A stretch of 64,000 nt of DNA from Candidatus Eisenbergiella stercoravium (GCA_019113175.1 DXHY01000007.1:1-64000); one strand, 5' to 3'; counted from the first letter of the stretch, positions 1-9,231 are shown. Notes: generated by a model from the letters alone, not told the origin. Numbers and translations: made by a program.

Positions 1-17
1 CCAAAAACAGGGCAGTG

Positions 18-90
18 AAAAAAGGAAGAGACACCCTCACAGTGAATTCAGACCTGAAAAAGCCTGAATTTTGTGGAAGTGTCTCTTTCC
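18..90 (-). terminator. Terminator-like hairpin after hipA
   Basis: Arms GGAAGAGACAC (24-34) and GTGTCTCTTTCC (79-90) pair, with a second internal pairing between the two TGAATT segments. Read on the minus strand the hairpin is followed by a run of T (plus-strand A at 18-23), so it fits an intrinsic terminator for hipBA. Confidence 0.7.
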
Positions 91-99
91 CGCATATCA

Positions 100-131
100 G
101 GGGCTAAAAATCGGTATTAACCGACAGCCCC
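100..131. repeat. Hairpin repeat, left copy flanking hipBA
   Basis: GGGGCT (100-105) pairs with AGCCCC (126-131) around the palindrome TCGGTATTAACCGA. The core CGGTATTAACCGACAG recurs near 1699, on the other side of hipBA, inside the 1681-1726 hairpin. Confidence 0.6.
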
Positions 132-148
132 ATATTTTTTACAGGTTT

Positions 149-1273
149 CTATTTCAGCCATTTTTTCAGCCTGCTTTTTACTTTCTCCTCAATTTCTGCC
201 CTGACGGCTTCTGATCGGGAAGGGTCAAGCTTCACTGCGGCAGCCACGGCCAGCAGTTCCTTTTTCCCGGGATTTCTTCCATTCCCGTCGATCGTCGTCG
301 CGTGCTCCCCTCCAATGGAGCTGCTGTAAGTTAGATCATATGCGGGTGCAAGCTCCCATTTTTTATGCTCTTCGTCATAAAGGAAGGAAAAATTTTTGGA
401 GTGGTCATCTCTGTTATGCGCATAGACATTAAAACACATGAGCCGGTACAACTGCTCCAACTGACTGTAGTCATTCGTCAGCTTCAGCGTAAGCTGCATC
501 AGAATATGATAATCCAGATTCGGGATCCGATGAGAGGTTTCCAACAAAGCGCTGACAGAAATCATATGGATTCTCTTTCCGCCTTTTCTGTCAAAACGTC
601 TGGTCGCAAAATATCCGGCGCAAAGTCTGCTCGGCATCAGTCTGGTCTCTTCCATCCGGATTCCGCATTCTTTTGCACAGAGGGAGTATTCATATTCCTG
701 CCGGCCGATATCTTTTCTGTCATAGGAAGAGGCAAACTTTACGATCCATTCCTCACCGTTGATCCTGTAATTCACTTTGGGGCGCGCTCCCCCGGATGAT
801 CCCCCCATTTGATACAGCTCGTCCAGATTTTCGCATTCCTGCGTCCGCATAACAAGCTCGCACTCCTTCGCCAGTTCATCCAGAGAGGCGTCTCCTTCTT
901 CTTTTTCACCCAGCCTGATCTCCGGACGATAGGTCAATGCTCCCATGCCGGAGGTCCCCACGATGGCAAGCCGGTTCAGCGCGTCCACTCTGTCCGGGTC
1001 GATCCCTTCCCTTCGCAGCATTCTATCCACCAGAAGCCTTCCCCAGCCATCCGGCAGACTGTCGGCGAAAACACCGAACACCCCTTCAAACGGATCATAG
1101 CCCTTGGGGACAAAAACCTCTCTGCGGAGCGGCAGGGAAAAAGGGCTGATCGCAAACCCGCATTCAAGCCACTGCGTATCATATTCAAAGGCAGCAAGAT
1201 GCTTCTGCGTTACGGCAAGCGTTCCCACCTTCCGTTCCCCCATATAAACAGCCAGCGACTTATTTTCCCTCAT
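149..1273 (-). CDS. hipA: HipA-family toxin kinase
   Basis: Serine/threonine kinase toxin of a type II toxin-antitoxin pair. HipA relatives phosphorylate translation factors such as glutamyl-tRNA synthetase and induce dormancy. The 374-residue protein has an N-terminal HipA couple domain (about 1-110), the Gly/Ser-rich nucleotide loop GGSSGGARPK (157-166) that carries the autophosphorylation serine in the family, the catalytic segment HNRDDHSKN (286-294) and the metal-binding DLT (313-315). All kinase motifs are present, so it should be active. The start lies inside the last codons of hipB (14-nt overlap) behind GAGGAGG, which implies translational coupling. The cellular target cannot be deduced from sequence. 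Confidence 0.9.
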   Translation of the reverse strand: MRENKSLAVYMGERKVGTLAVTQKHLAAFEYDTQWLECGFAISPFSLPLRREVFVPKGYDPFEGVFGVFADSLPDGWGRLLVDRMLRREGIDPDRVDALNRLAIVGTSGMGALTYRPEIRLGEKEEGDASLDELAKECELVMRTQECENLDELYQMGGSSGGARPKVNYRINGEEWIVKFASSYDRKDIGRQEYEYSLCAKECGIRMEETRLMPSRLCAGYFATRRFDRKGGKRIHMISVSALLETSHRIPNLDYHILMQLTLKLTNDYSQLEQLYRLMCFNVYAHNRDDHSKNFSFLYDEEHKKWELAPAYDLTYSSSIGGEHATTIDGNGRNPGKKELLAVAAAVKLDPSRSEAVRAEIEEKVKSRLKKWLK

Positions 1274-1541
1274 TGATAACCTCCTCTATGGACGCATATC
1301 CCTTTCTGGCAAACAGATTCTCGAAATCATCTTCGCACCCAAGAGCAAACGCGATCTTCACCAGCGAGGTCAGGGATATCTCGCCGGTACGCTCGAAGCG
1401 TTTGATCGATCCGAGACTCACGTCCGAGTATTTTGCAAGCTGTGCCTGCGTGATCTTCTTTTCCTTCCTTCTCTGCCGCATCCGCTTTGCGATGCCCTTA
1501 TTCACTTCATCCGGTGATTTCAGAAAATCAAAGTTATTCAT
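1260..1541 (-). CDS. hipB: HipB-like HTH antitoxin
   Basis: XRE/Cro-type helix-turn-helix antitoxin and autorepressor of the downstream hipA. The 93-residue protein starting MNNFDFLKSP has a basic segment (RMRQRRKEKK) and an HTH around residues 20-70 with the typical ITQAQLAKYSDVSLGSIKRFE pattern split over the helices, then a short C-terminal tail ending EEVINEGK. I chose ATG 1541. A TTG at 1577 would extend the frame but overlaps the -35 box. No Shine-Dalgarno precedes 1541, and the predicted -10 box ends only 7 nt before it, so the mRNA is probably leaderless. Confidence 0.85.
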   Translation of the reverse strand: MNNFDFLKSPDEVNKGIAKRMRQRRKEKKITQAQLAKYSDVSLGSIKRFERTGEISLTSLVKIAFALGCEDDFENLFARKGYASIEEVINEGK

Positions 1542-1544
1542 AGA

Positions 1545-1598
1545 TAATATTTTAACCTTTTTTGCTGTTTTTATCAAGTTATGGCTAATATTTTAACC
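1545..1598. promoter_or_regulatory. Probable HipB operators (two 13-bp direct repeats)
   Basis: TAATATTTTAACC occurs at 1545-1557 and again at 1586-1598, exactly 41 bp apart, about four helical turns. The first copy covers the -10 box and the second lies just upstream of the -35 box, the arrangement expected for autorepression by HipB. Confidence 0.6.
1549..1577 (-). promoter_or_regulatory. hipBA promoter
   Basis: On the minus strand: TTGATA (1572-1577), a 17-nt spacer, then TAAAAT (1549-1554). The start codon of hipB is 7 nt beyond the -10 box. Confidence 0.6.
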
Positions 1599-1680
1599 CT
1601 TTTTTAATGAAGAAACGTCGTTTTCCGGGGAAAATGCGTCCGTCAATCCTGAATCAGACAGGGGAATTTCCTTCCAAATC

Positions 1681-1726
1681 AAAGGAAGAGGCCAAAGCCG
1701 GTATTAACCGACAGGCCCCTTCCTTT
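1681..1726 (-). terminator. Hairpin after the V-ATPase operon
   Basis: AAAGGAAGAGGCC (1681-1693) pairs with GGCCCCTTCCTTT (1714-1726), one wobble or mismatch in 13. It lies just after the atpK stop codon and probably ends the V-ATPase transcript, although the T tract on the minus strand is weak. Its loop carries the GGTATTAACCGACAG core also found at 113-127. Confidence 0.55.
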
Positions 1727-1773
1727 TCTTCAAGTCCTCTGTTTTTCATACTCTCCGGCCGGACCAGCGGATG

Positions 1774-2199
1774 CTATCCAAGAGCAACCATACTGAATAC
1801 CAACACGAACAGAGCAATAGTTTCGCAAAGACCGACAACGGTAATGTACTGTGCAAAGCCCTTTCCCGTTTCAGCCATGGCATCTGCGCCTGCTGCACCG
1901 GCTTTTCCCTGAATAACAGCGGAAAAAGCGATCGCCACGCCGGCACCGATACCCATGCAAAGCTTCAGCAGGGGATCCGCGCTGGAGCCCTGCATGGTCT
2001 GCATCAGGAGGAAACCGTAAATCGTCTGTGTCAGGGGCGCGCCTGCAAATGAAGTAAGAATGAACGGAGCTGCCTTATTGCTCATGTAGCATTTCTTCCA
2101 TGCCCCGATACAGGTGGTTCCCGCGATAACAACACCAATACATGAACCGATCGCTGCAATGCTCATACATAATCCTGTTCCAATTAATCCGATGTCCAT
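1774..2199 (-). CDS. atpK: V-type ATPase subunit K (rotor ring proteolipid)
   Basis: Membrane rotor subunit that carries the coupling ion. The 141-residue protein is a duplicated two-hairpin (four-helix) proteolipid, the double-size V-type form. By comparison with the known Na+-binding ring of Enterococcus NtpK, the ligand residues are in place: T57-Q58 in helix 2 (LTQTIYGF), Q97 in helix 3 (VIQGKAG) and E126 in helix 4 (LCETIALF). That predicts Na+ rather than H+ coupling. Only the second half carries the essential acid, as usual for V-type rings. It is the last gene of the operon, has an AAAGGAG ribosome site, and is set apart from atpI by a perfect 11-bp hairpin. Confidence 0.92.
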   Translation of the reverse strand: MDIGLIGTGLCMSIAAIGSCIGVVIAGTTCIGAWKKCYMSNKAAPFILTSFAGAPLTQTIYGFLLMQTMQGSSADPLLKLCMGIGAGVAIAFSAVIQGKAGAAGADAMAETGKGFAQYITVVGLCETIALFVLVFSMVALG

Positions 2200-2228
2200 A
2201 ATTAAATCTCCTTTTTTTATTCATAACC

Positions 2229-2275
2229 GTTCAGGACGGGTTATCTTTTTCCCCTGTTTTCCCGCCGTCCTGAAC
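2229..2275 (-). promoter_or_regulatory. Intercistronic hairpin between atpI and atpK
   Basis: GTTCAGGACGG (2229-2239) and CCGTCCTGAAC (2265-2275) form a perfect 11-bp stem in the 85-nt gap. No T run follows, so it is more likely an mRNA processing or stability element than a terminator. The ring subunit is needed in many copies, which such a hairpin could serve. Confidence 0.5.
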
Positions 2276-2284
2276 TGTTACGTT

Positions 2285-4201
2285 TCATTCTTCAAATGGT
2301 TCATATTTGTGGCCGCTCCACGACAGGCCGATATGTGTGGAAAATTCCAGTGTATTCAGCCGGATGCCGTGGACGATCACAGACAGTACGTTTAAGATCA
2401 TATTAAGCCCATGGCCGAATACCAGAATAATGACGGCAAAAATAATAAAGATAAAATGTCCGAGCAGCGGGCTGACCATATCGTTGATCGTTGCGGAGAT
2501 TGCCGCTCCGGCTAATCCTACCGCCCACAGACGGATATAAGAAACGATGTCGGAAAATACATTGACAACTCCCAGCAGCATGGAAACAATATCCTTTACG
2601 CTGTCCAGGACGGACTGCAAAATACTTTCCTCATAATTCCCGAAAATAAAATTCACCGCAAATCCGATGATGACAAGGGCAACGGCAATCGTCCCCACCG
2701 GAATCCCTGACACGACAAGATCCAGGCCAAATACAGCTCCGTTTACCACCAGGGAAAGAACCACATAATACATTCCCACAAGCTCCAGGATCGAGCCGAT
2801 ATCCCCAAGCATTTTTAAGGAGCCGCGGTTCCTTGCCGCCCCGCTCGCATGTGCAATCAGAAGATGCAAAAGCGCGATTGTAAACATAAGGATCTGAACA
2901 TTCTGGCTTGTGGTAAGCCCTGCTTTTCCGCCTGTCCAGAATGGGTACCAGATCTTATCCGAATACACATTGGAAATCACCGGCACGGACATTCTTTTAA
3001 GCCATTCCGGCAGCTCCTCCGCAGCCAGGCCAAACCAGGAACAGGTAATGGTTCCCCATACCAGGGTCATTCCGCCAAACAGCAGGAGCAGCCATGCTAT
3101 AGGGGCAATCGCCTTTCTCTCTTTACGGTTCTTAATCATCATTGCAGCCGATATACCGCAGATCAGCAGGCCGTAACCGCCATCGCCAAAAATAATTCCG
3201 ACAAATATCGTGATAAATACCAGGAACCAGCCGGAAATATCAGGTTCAAAATACCCCGGCATACTTCCCAGAAAATCCGTCACAGGATAAACAAGGCTGA
3301 CAAACTTATTATTGCTCAGTTTCGTCGGCGCATCATCCTCTTCTGTAGGATCTTCTGCCAAAAGCCCCCATGCATTTTCCCTCGCCATCCTCTGAAGTTT
3401 GCTTAAATCTTCTGCCGGAAGGAATCCGACGAGATAAGCCACCGAAACCTTTCCGGAAGAGTCTTCCGAAAGATCTTCCTCCTCCATTCCGCTGGCATAG
3501 GTTTCAAACTCGACTTCCTTTTTCAATGCCGCGACGGCCCGTTCCATACTCGGCCTGTAGGCCGCCAAAGCCTCCAGTTCTTCCTTTATGCTCTGCAGCT
3601 GCCTGCGGGCATCTTCCAGTTTCTTTCTGATTTCTCCTGTTGACACGTCCGGAAGTTTAAACCGGCTGCGCTCCAGCTGGATCTTATCTTCCTCAGTGAG
3701 CGTTCCATCGTTTATAAGAAGAAAACGCACGATATCTTTTGTACGTTCCAGCACGATCGTCCTGGCAGTATCGCCCAGTTTGTCATATACGGAAGGGCTC
3801 ATTTCATGGAAAGAAAGGACAATTCCCTTTTCAGCCAGAAACACAATCTCCCCGGGATCGATATCGCCCCATGCCCTGGTCCGTTCCAGTTCTGCCTGAT
3901 ATGCGGAAATATCTGCATAACATTTCTTCTGCTCTTCCTGCAGGAAATCGATCCTTCCTGCTATGGAAAGGGCTTCCTGTGTGTCTGCTTCTTTCTGAAC
4001 CATACCCTTGGCGGGTTTATCCGCCGCTGCGGCCATTCCTTTTTCCAGGGAAGCGATCTGTTCCTTCAGCTCCACAAGGCGCGGCCCTTTTCCCTCTTTG
4101 ATCTCAATATGCAAAAGCCCAAGCTTCCGCAGCTTTTTCAACGCATTTTTCCTCTCGCCGTCAAGTACGATCAGGGAAACTTTTTTCATAGGCACGATCA
4201 T
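2285..4201 (-). CDS. atpI: V-type ATPase subunit I (stator membrane subunit)
   Basis: The 638-residue a-type subunit that forms the ion half-channels against the K ring. Residues 1 to about 300 are soluble and rich in coiled coil. From about 325 the protein has seven or eight membrane helices, beginning with the conserved FGDGGYGLL stretch. The essential channel arginine is R557 in SYIRLWAVGLAG, and the C-terminal NMILNVLSVIVHGIRLNTLEF-type region is conserved. The start overlaps the end of atpD by ATGA, showing tight translational coupling. Length and features are normal for the family. Confidence 0.93.
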   Translation of the reverse strand: MIVPMKKVSLIVLDGERKNALKKLRKLGLLHIEIKEGKGPRLVELKEQIASLEKGMAAAADKPAKGMVQKEADTQEALSIAGRIDFLQEEQKKCYADISAYQAELERTRAWGDIDPGEIVFLAEKGIVLSFHEMSPSVYDKLGDTARTIVLERTKDIVRFLLINDGTLTEEDKIQLERSRFKLPDVSTGEIRKKLEDARRQLQSIKEELEALAAYRPSMERAVAALKKEVEFETYASGMEEEDLSEDSSGKVSVAYLVGFLPAEDLSKLQRMARENAWGLLAEDPTEEDDAPTKLSNNKFVSLVYPVTDFLGSMPGYFEPDISGWFLVFITIFVGIIFGDGGYGLLICGISAAMMIKNRKERKAIAPIAWLLLLFGGMTLVWGTITCSWFGLAAEELPEWLKRMSVPVISNVYSDKIWYPFWTGGKAGLTTSQNVQILMFTIALLHLLIAHASGAARNRGSLKMLGDIGSILELVGMYYVVLSLVVNGAVFGLDLVVSGIPVGTIAVALVIIGFAVNFIFGNYEESILQSVLDSVKDIVSMLLGVVNVFSDIVSYIRLWAVGLAGAAISATINDMVSPLLGHFIFIIFAVIILVFGHGLNMILNVLSVIVHGIRLNTLEFSTHIGLSWSGHKYEPFEE

Positions 4202-4830
4202 GGAACCGCCACCTCCCTTCCGGCGGCAGCCGCATTCGCCTGCGCTATTTTCTTTTTGGAAATTTTAGAGCGGACGACTGCGCTGACCTGCTGATCTGCC
4301 ATATAAATCGAAATCTTTTTAATATTCTCCAGGGTCTCAGGAATTTTCACCTTTTCAAACAGGTTTACTCTCTGTGATGTGGTGAGTAATTCTTTTTGCA
4401 AAAGCCGCACCTGTTCCTCCAGCACTTCTGCTTTCAGGTCGAGTTCCATCGCCTTTTCCATGTGATCCGCGGCCAGATCGACCCACAGAGGCGTTTCATA
4501 CAGATCGTAATCCCCTCTGGAAAAATCCGCCCCTTCATAGGTCGGGATCGTAACGCCCGCAATATTGCCGGTTCCTTTCCGGATATTGGCAACGGTAATG
4601 ATCCCTTCCGGAAACGCACCCGCTTCACTGAAGACAGCGATCCACTGCTCAAACTCCTTTTCAAGCGCATCCTTCTGCTGCCTTACGGCTTTCGCATTTG
4701 CTTCAATGGCACGGATCTCGGACTGCAGCTGCTGTTTCTTGAGAGTCAGGGTAGGCAAATATCTCTGGTACATTTTTAACGCATCTTTCTGCACCTTTAA
4801 TTCATTTTTGGTCAGTTTAATTTTTGCCAA
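4198..4830 (-). CDS. atpD: V-type ATPase subunit D (central shaft)
   Basis: Central rotor stalk subunit that turns inside the A3B3 head. The 210-residue sequence opens with the family signature KIKLTKNELKVQKDALK and is predicted to form two long antiparallel helices (about 1-75 and 130-190) flanking a middle region around GVTIPTYEG. It lies 16 nt after atpB and overlaps atpI by four nucleotides. In most V-ATPases subunit F caps this shaft, but no F gene is found in this operon. Confidence 0.92.
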   Translation of the reverse strand: MAKIKLTKNELKVQKDALKMYQRYLPTLTLKKQQLQSEIRAIEANAKAVRQQKDALEKEFEQWIAVFSEAGAFPEGIITVANIRKGTGNIAGVTIPTYEGADFSRGDYDLYETPLWVDLAADHMEKAMELDLKAEVLEEQVRLLQKELLTTSQRVNLFEKVKIPETLENIKKISIYMADQQVSAVVRSKISKKKIAQANAAAAGREVAVP

Positions 4831-4846
4831 TGTTCCCGTTCCCCCC

Positions 4847-6148
4847 TTATTTCTCAGGCCAGAATTCTTCCAGCAGCTCTGACTTCATGCCGGTTTCATC
4901 CTTCTCGAAACAGGCTGCAAGGATCTGCCACCCCAGATCCAGCGCATTTTCCAGGGAAAGGTTTACAGAGAGGCTCATGAGCTTCTCTTCAAATAAATTT
5001 CCGTATTTGAGAAGCTTTTCATCCCAACGGTTCATGACAAAACCCATGTTTTTCTTCTCAACCGTATCTTTATAGGAAGAATATAAACGGATCATGGCAT
5101 CCATAAGCGCACGGTGGTCTTTTCTTGTCTTTCCGTTTACATTCTGTTTCAGACGGGACAGAGAACCGAAGGGTTCGATCCGCCCGCCCTTTAAATAATA
5201 CTGGCCTTCCGTGATATAGCCTGTGTTGTCCGGAACCGGATGGGTAACGTCGTCTCCCGGCATGGTGGTCACTGCCAGGATCGTTACAGAACCGGCATTG
5301 TCAAAGTCAACGGCCTTTTCATAACGGGCTGCCAGCTGCGAATATAAATCTCCCGGATATCCCCGGTTAGAGGGCACCTGTTCCTGTGTAATGGCAATTT
5401 CCTTCATCGCATCGGCAAAATTGGTCATATCCGTCAGGAGCACCAGAACATCTTTATCCTGCAGAGCGAACTGCTCCGCAACTGCCAGCGCCATATCCGG
5501 AATCTTTATACATTCTACGGTGGGGTCAGCAGCCGTATGGATAAACATGACCGTCCTGCTTAAAGCGCCGCCCTGGGAAAGCGTTTCCCTGAAATAAAGA
5601 TAATCATCATATTTTAATCCCATTCCGCCAAGAACGATGACATCTGCCTCCGCCTGCATGGCAATGCGGGCCAGAAGCTCATTGTAAGGCTCTCCCGAAA
5701 TGGAGAAAATAGGAAGCTTCTGGGAAACAACCAGGGTATTGAACATATCGATCATTGGAATGTTTGTACGCATCATACGGTTGGCCAGAATACGCTTCGT
5801 GGGATTGACGGAAGGACCGCCGATGGGTTTCATATTTTCCGTCAGGGCCGTTCCCTTATCAATGGGTTCACCGGAGCCATTGAATACCCTTCCGAGCAGA
5901 TCCTCGCTGAACGATACCTGCATTTCATGTCCCAGGAAACGCACCTCATCACCGGTAGACACACCCTTGCCGCCCGCAAATACCTGCAGGGAAACAAGAT
6001 CGCCTTCAATTTTATTCACTTCTGCAAGGGATTTGCCGAAACGCGTGCTGACTGTTGCCAGCTCGTTATTCCGAATGCCTTTGGCGCGGACCGTAATCAC
6101 GTTTCCGGTTATGGATTCGATCCGGTTATATACTTTATTCATCCTCAC
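4847..6148 (-). CDS. atpB: V-type ATPase subunit B (non-catalytic head subunit)
   Basis: Regulatory nucleotide-binding subunit of the A3B3 head, 433 residues. It has the expected degenerate P-loop ([14 protein letters not shown] in place of GxxxxGKT) and the [19 protein letters not shown] segment that contributes the arginine-finger interface. It lacks the extended C-terminus of some homologues (commonly around 460 residues). Its start overlaps the end of atpA by ATGA. Function follows from family and operon position. Confidence 0.94.
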   Translation of the reverse strand: MRMNKVYNRIESITGNVITVRAKGIRNNELATVSTRFGKSLAEVNKIEGDLVSLQVFAGGKGVSTGDEVRFLGHEMQVSFSEDLLGRVFNGSGEPIDKGTALTENMKPIGGPSVNPTKRILANRMMRTNIPMIDMFNTLVVSQKLPIFSISGEPYNELLARIAMQAEADVIVLGGMGLKYDDYLYFRETLSQGGALSRTVMFIHTAADPTVECIKIPDMALAVAEQFALQDKDVLVLLTDMTNFADAMKEIAITQEQVPSNRGYPGDLYSQLAARYEKAVDFDNAGSVTILAVTTMPGDDVTHPVPDNTGYITEGQYYLKGGRIEPFGSLSRLKQNVNGKTRKDHRALMDAMIRLYSSYKDTVEKKNMGFVMNRWDEKLLKYGNLFEEKLMSLSVNLSLENALDLGWQILAACFEKDETGMKSELLEEFWPEK

Positions 6149-7923
6149 TCACCGCCTTTGCACAGTGCTTCCACCTCGTAACTGCAGGTTCCGCCGCCAT
6201 CTTCATACTGCCGGTCGATTTCAGCTTCCCTTGCCCTGAAAGCCTCGCTCATAAATTCTGTATCATTCCAGTCAAGAAATTTCTGGCGCATACGGTTAAA
6301 GAAGCTGCGCGCCCCGTCTTTATCGCTCAATGCATATTCCGAACCAAGAATCCGTATCAGTTTATTGATCACATAGCGCTGACGCTCTGCGCCGCAGCTT
6401 GCGTCGGTCAGATTAAAGGAATCCTGCTGGAGATAAACCGCATCCAGCATTTCTCCCTTGAGGTAAACGATATAGTCCGGCAGGCTCGTCCCTTCCTCTC
6501 CGACCACCTTCATCATGGAGCCAATGTCGTTGCCATGAAACAGAATGTTCCGCAAATATGCCGTTTTCTCAGGCGCGACGACTCCCCGGTATTTCGACCA
6601 TGAAATGAGCGGGTCGATCGCCGGATACTTACGCGCATCCGAACGCTCTCTGGACAGGCCGTGGAAAGCGCCCACCACCTTCAGGGTCGCCTGCGTCACA
6701 GGCTCGTCGAAATTACCTCCTGCCGGAGAAACCGTACCGCCGATGGTTACAGAGCCTTTGGAGCCATCCGGAAGGCGTACATAACCGGCCCTCTCGTAAA
6801 ATGCCGAAATATAGGACTCCAGATATGCCGGGAAAGCCTCTTCTCCCGGGATTTCTTCCAGACGCCCCGACATTTCCCGAAGCGCCTGCGCCCAGCGGGA
6901 AGTAGAATCTGCCAGAAGCAGTACATGCAGCCCCATCTGGCGGTAATATTCCGCTAACGTCACAGAAGTATAAACCGACGCTTCACGGCTGGCAACCGGC
7001 ATGGAGGACGTATTACAGATGATAATGGTCCGTTCCATCAGGGAACGTCCGGTCTTTGGATCAATCAGTTCAGGAAACTCCGTCAGCGTTTCTACCACTT
7101 CTCCGGCACGTTCTCCGCAGGCCGCTATAATGACAATATCCACATCCGCGTATTTTGAGGTTGTGTGCTGCAATACTGTCTTACCTGCGCCGAAAGGCCC
7201 GGGAATACAATAAGTCCCGCCCTTTGCCACAGGAAAAAAGGAATCAATCAGACGGACCTTCGTTTCCATGGTTTCCACAGGCGCCAGACGTTCACTATAA
7301 CACGTGACCGCACGTTTCACCGGCCATTTGAAAGACATCGTAAGCGGTATCTCATTGCCCCTGTTATCCGCTATGACCGCAATGGTTTCCTGAATCGTAT
7401 ATTCTCCCTTCTGCGCCACGGATTTTACCGTGTAATTCCCCTGCAGGTAAAACGGGACAAAGATTTTATGGACAAAGGTACTCTCGGGGACCGTTCCCAC
7501 ATATTCCCCGGCTTTTACAACATCGCCCGGTTTCGCAGCCGGGGTAAATTCCCATTTCTTTTGGGTATCCAGCGCGTTGGTATATATGCCCCGCTCCAGG
7601 AACCATCCCGCCTGCTCTGCCAAAAGAGGCAGCGGATTCTGAAGGCCATCGTAAATCTGGCCCAAAAGGCCCGGCCCCAGCTCCGCGGCAAGCATGTCCC
7701 CGGTAAACGTTACCTCATCACCGCATTGAATGCCATTTGTCATCTCATAAACCTGTATCTGGGCAATCGTTCCCCGGATACGGATCACTTCGCTTTTGAG
7801 AGAGGTGTTTCCAACTTTTACATAGCAAATCTCATTCATTGAAACGTTGCCTTCAAATTGGACGGATACCATGTTTCCATTCACGCCTACAACCCGCCCT
7901 GTGCTTTGATTGTTTCCGGTCAT
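6145..7923 (-). CDS. atpA: V-type ATPase subunit A (catalytic head subunit)
   Basis: Catalytic ATP-hydrolysing (or ATP-making) subunit, 592 residues. It contains the N-terminal beta-barrel, the bulge domain typical of V/A-type A subunits (about 110-200), Walker A GPFGAGKT (242-249) and GERAGE (270-275) carrying the catalytic glutamate. Length matches the family. The start overlaps the upstream DUF2764 gene by four nucleotides. Nothing is missing, so the head should be functional. Whether the enzyme works as an ATPase pump or a synthase cannot be told from sequence. Confidence 0.95.
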   Translation of the reverse strand: MTGNNQSTGRVVGVNGNMVSVQFEGNVSMNEICYVKVGNTSLKSEVIRIRGTIAQIQVYEMTNGIQCGDEVTFTGDMLAAELGPGLLGQIYDGLQNPLPLLAEQAGWFLERGIYTNALDTQKKWEFTPAAKPGDVVKAGEYVGTVPESTFVHKIFVPFYLQGNYTVKSVAQKGEYTIQETIAVIADNRGNEIPLTMSFKWPVKRAVTCYSERLAPVETMETKVRLIDSFFPVAKGGTYCIPGPFGAGKTVLQHTTSKYADVDIVIIAACGERAGEVVETLTEFPELIDPKTGRSLMERTIIICNTSSMPVASREASVYTSVTLAEYYRQMGLHVLLLADSTSRWAQALREMSGRLEEIPGEEAFPAYLESYISAFYERAGYVRLPDGSKGSVTIGGTVSPAGGNFDEPVTQATLKVVGAFHGLSRERSDARKYPAIDPLISWSKYRGVVAPEKTAYLRNILFHGNDIGSMMKVVGEEGTSLPDYIVYLKGEMLDAVYLQQDSFNLTDASCGAERQRYVINKLIRILGSEYALSDKDGARSFFNRMRQKFLDWNDTEFMSEAFRAREAEIDRQYEDGGGTCSYEVEALCKGGE

Positions 7924-8477
7924 TCCTTAACCTCCTGATCGCCCCCATGCATAATTGCGCTGTAAATTTCCCGATATGCGCTTTGTCCCCTGCTTTTATC
8001 AAACCGTTGGAGCCTTAAAATAAGCTTCAGCTTCAGCGCATAATAAAACAACATTGTTTCGCTGAAGGAATCCGCGGGACGCAGCGTTTCCAAAAAATCC
8101 AGGCGGATGCGGGTTAAATACCGCTCTGCCTCCAGAGGATCCTCCATCTCCACCGCCTGGTGTACCGTCTGAAGCAGTGCGGCAGAAACTTCCCCTCTTT
8201 TTCCTTCAAACGGCTTTTTCATCTTTTCTGCACGTGCTCCGGCAAGTGCCAGGCGAAAATTGATTTCCCACTCGTTCCACTTGTCAATAAACGGATATCC
8301 TGATTTTTTATTCTCTCTTTTCGGGACAAGGGTCAGCCCGCTCAAAGCATTCCAGGCCTTTTTCCCCAGATTGCTTCTGCAGAGTTCATAAAACCGTTCC
8401 TCTGTAATGGGCAGAGCTGTTGTTTCACCGGCAATCTCCAAAGAGGGCAGCTGTGCAATCAGATAGTATTGATTCAT
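7920..8477 (-). CDS. DUF2764 protein of the V-ATPase operon
   Basis: A 185-residue, mostly helical protein beginning MNQYYLIAQLPSLEI. It resembles the DUF2764 family, whose members sit between atpE and atpA in the V-ATPase operons of chlamydiae, spirochaetes and Bacteroidetes (from memory). No catalytic motif is visible. Its position, with ATGA overlaps on both sides, shows it is produced together with the head subunits. As no subunit C gene is present, it is a candidate to take the place of C as the socket between ring and shaft, but that is inference. Confidence 0.75.
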   Translation of the reverse strand: MNQYYLIAQLPSLEIAGETTALPITEERFYELCRSNLGKKAWNALSGLTLVPKRENKKSGYPFIDKWNEWEINFRLALAGARAEKMKKPFEGKRGEVSAALLQTVHQAVEMEDPLEAERYLTRIRLDFLETLRPADSFSETMLFYYALKLKLILRLQRFDKSRGQSAYREIYSAIMHGGDQEVKE

Positions 8478-9088
8478 ATATTCTCAGCTTCTTTCATCAA
8501 TGATATCAGTTTTGGAGTCAAATATACAGACAGCAGTTCGGTAACCGCTTCCGCCGAATAGTCATAATAAACCCGTCCATCCTGGACCGAAATCCGGAAT
8601 CCCCCTTCAAAGTTATCGTCCGGTTTCAATGTGACCCCACTGCACATCCGTTCTTTCAGTCCCGCAAGCAATTCCGTCTCAATGGAAGCCAGATCTTTGC
8701 TTCCGACCAAAACGGAGATGTCCTCCGCTTCCGTATCCTTTGTCCAGTTTTCCACAGCCGTAAGAATTAACCGGGCAAGAGCATCGGAAGATAATGCCTC
8801 TTTCACATGATCTCCTGCAATGGCATTCAGCTCTTTCGCAACGCTTTCCCTGAATGAGATCAAAAGGTTCCTTCCGGCCTGGCGGATCGAATCTTCACCG
8901 GCGCGTACAAAGCGCTCATTCTGCGCCCTGGCCTCCAGCATGATCTTCTCAGCTTCTGCCTTCGCATCGGAAATGATTTTTTCAGCCTCAGCCTTTGCTG
9001 ATTCCAATATGGAAGCGGCTTCCGTTTCAGCGGCTTTTACGCCATCATTTTTAATCTGGTCAATGAGCTCCTGCAATTGGATTTCCAT
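8474..9088 (-). CDS. atpE: V-type ATPase subunit E (peripheral stalk)
   Basis: Peripheral stator stalk subunit, 204 residues. The first half (about 1-90) is a long, alanine- and glutamate-rich coiled coil (SAKAEAEKIISDAKAEAEKI). The second half is the globular domain that caps the A3B3 head. It is the first recognisable subunit gene of the operon. The ribosome site GGAAAGGAGATGACGTAA lies within the end of a 45-codon upstream frame. No partner stalk subunit (G/H) is found nearby. Confidence 0.85.
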   Translation of the reverse strand: MEIQLQELIDQIKNDGVKAAETEAASILESAKAEAEKIISDAKAEAEKIMLEARAQNERFVRAGEDSIRQAGRNLLISFRESVAKELNAIAGDHVKEALSSDALARLILTAVENWTKDTEAEDISVLVGSKDLASIETELLAGLKERMCSGVTLKPDDNFEGGFRISVQDGRVYYDYSAEAVTELLSVYLTPKLISLMKEAENI

Positions 9089-9093
9089 TTACG

Positions 9094-9231
9094 TCATCTC
9101 CTTTCCCATCCATCCCCTGCGGTTTCAATGCGCTCCAAACCAAAGGGTTCCAAATCCACAGGGTGTTGGATATTCCGGAACCTTACAGGCTCCGAACAGG
9201 CGGAATAGATGAAATTGCAATAATTCTTCAT
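9094..9231 (-). CDS. Possible 45-residue leader ORF before atpE
   Basis: An open frame starting MKNYCNFIYSACSEP fills most of the V-ATPase 5' leader, between the predicted promoter (9273-9301) and atpE, and ends 5 nt before the atpE start, overlapping its ribosome site. It has only a weak site (ACGGAG) of its own. I do not recognise the sequence. It may be a real small protein coupled to atpE, or a chance frame in a long leader. Confidence 0.3.
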   Translation of the reverse strand: MKNYCNFIYSACSEPVRFRNIQHPVDLEPFGLERIETAGDGWERR

